Below the pieces are notes generated by a model. The model saw only the letters and a program-made list of their open reading frames with translations. It ran no database searches and was not told where the DNA came from. This document shows positions 7,006 to 7,013 of a DNA stretch of 7,013 bases, piece by piece. Position numbers and translations under genes: made by a program. The DNA comes from Bacteroidota bacterium (lineage in GTDB: Bacteria > Bacteroidota > Bacteroidia > SpSt-205 > S141-50), in assembly GCA_015490695.1 (NCBI GenBank), contig WFXK01000005.1:1-7013 (forward strand), read 5' to 3'. How positions within the stretch are numbered: position 1 is the stretch's first letter; each line of letters opens with the position of its first letter.

Positions 7006-7009
7006 TATA
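7002..7009 (-). promoter_or_regulatory. Bacteroidota-type -7 promoter element of the gap operon (TATATTTG)
   Basis: Read on the minus strand, TATATTTG matches TAnnTTTG exactly. It ends 22 bases before the gap ATG, which would give a leader of roughly 15 bases. The matching -33 element would lie beyond the right edge and cannot be examined. This is the only promoter-like element I can support for gap, pgk, the receptor and the transporter. Confidence 0.65.
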
Positions 7010-7013
7010 CAGC

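Overview
The window looks like chromosomal DNA of a member of the Bacteroidota. Three things point there: a Por/type IX secretion C-terminal sorting module in the first small gene, a TonB-dependent receptor with an N-terminal carboxypeptidase-regulatory-like domain of the kind common in that phylum, and two promoter-like elements matching the Bacteroidota -7 consensus TAnnTTTG, one ahead of each transcription unit. Shine-Dalgarno-like motifs are not evident before the starts, which also fits. The genus cannot be told from this sequence. The DNA is A+T-rich, and I see no RNA gene, insertion sequence, CRISPR array or phage gene.

Layout: bases 1-101 are a non-coding leader carrying a -7 box at 89-96. 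A rightward unit follows: a free-standing sorting-domain protein of about 90 residues (102-380) and lysA, diaminopimelate decarboxylase (361-1632). From the right edge a leftward unit runs gap (5982-6980), pgk (4786-5985), a TonB-dependent receptor (2474-4789) and an EamA/DMT-family inner-membrane transporter (1606-2496). The two units converge, and lysA and the transporter gene overlap tail to tail by 27 bases.

Packing is extreme. gap/pgk and pgk/receptor each share an ATGA start/stop overlap, receptor/transporter overlap by 23 bases if the TTG start is right, and the sorting-domain gene overlaps lysA by 20. From base 102 to base 6980 there is no intergenic gap.

In function, gap and pgk encode consecutive glycolytic steps (glyceraldehyde-3-phosphate to 3-phosphoglycerate), and lysA encodes the last step of lysine synthesis from meso-diaminopimelate. 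The receptor and transporter would sit in the outer and inner membranes. Their ligand is unknown, and their tight coupling to two central glycolytic genes is the most notable arrangement here. I see no clear new defence or mobile system. The best candidates for a second look are the cargo-less sorting-domain protein and the gap-pgk-receptor-transporter operon.
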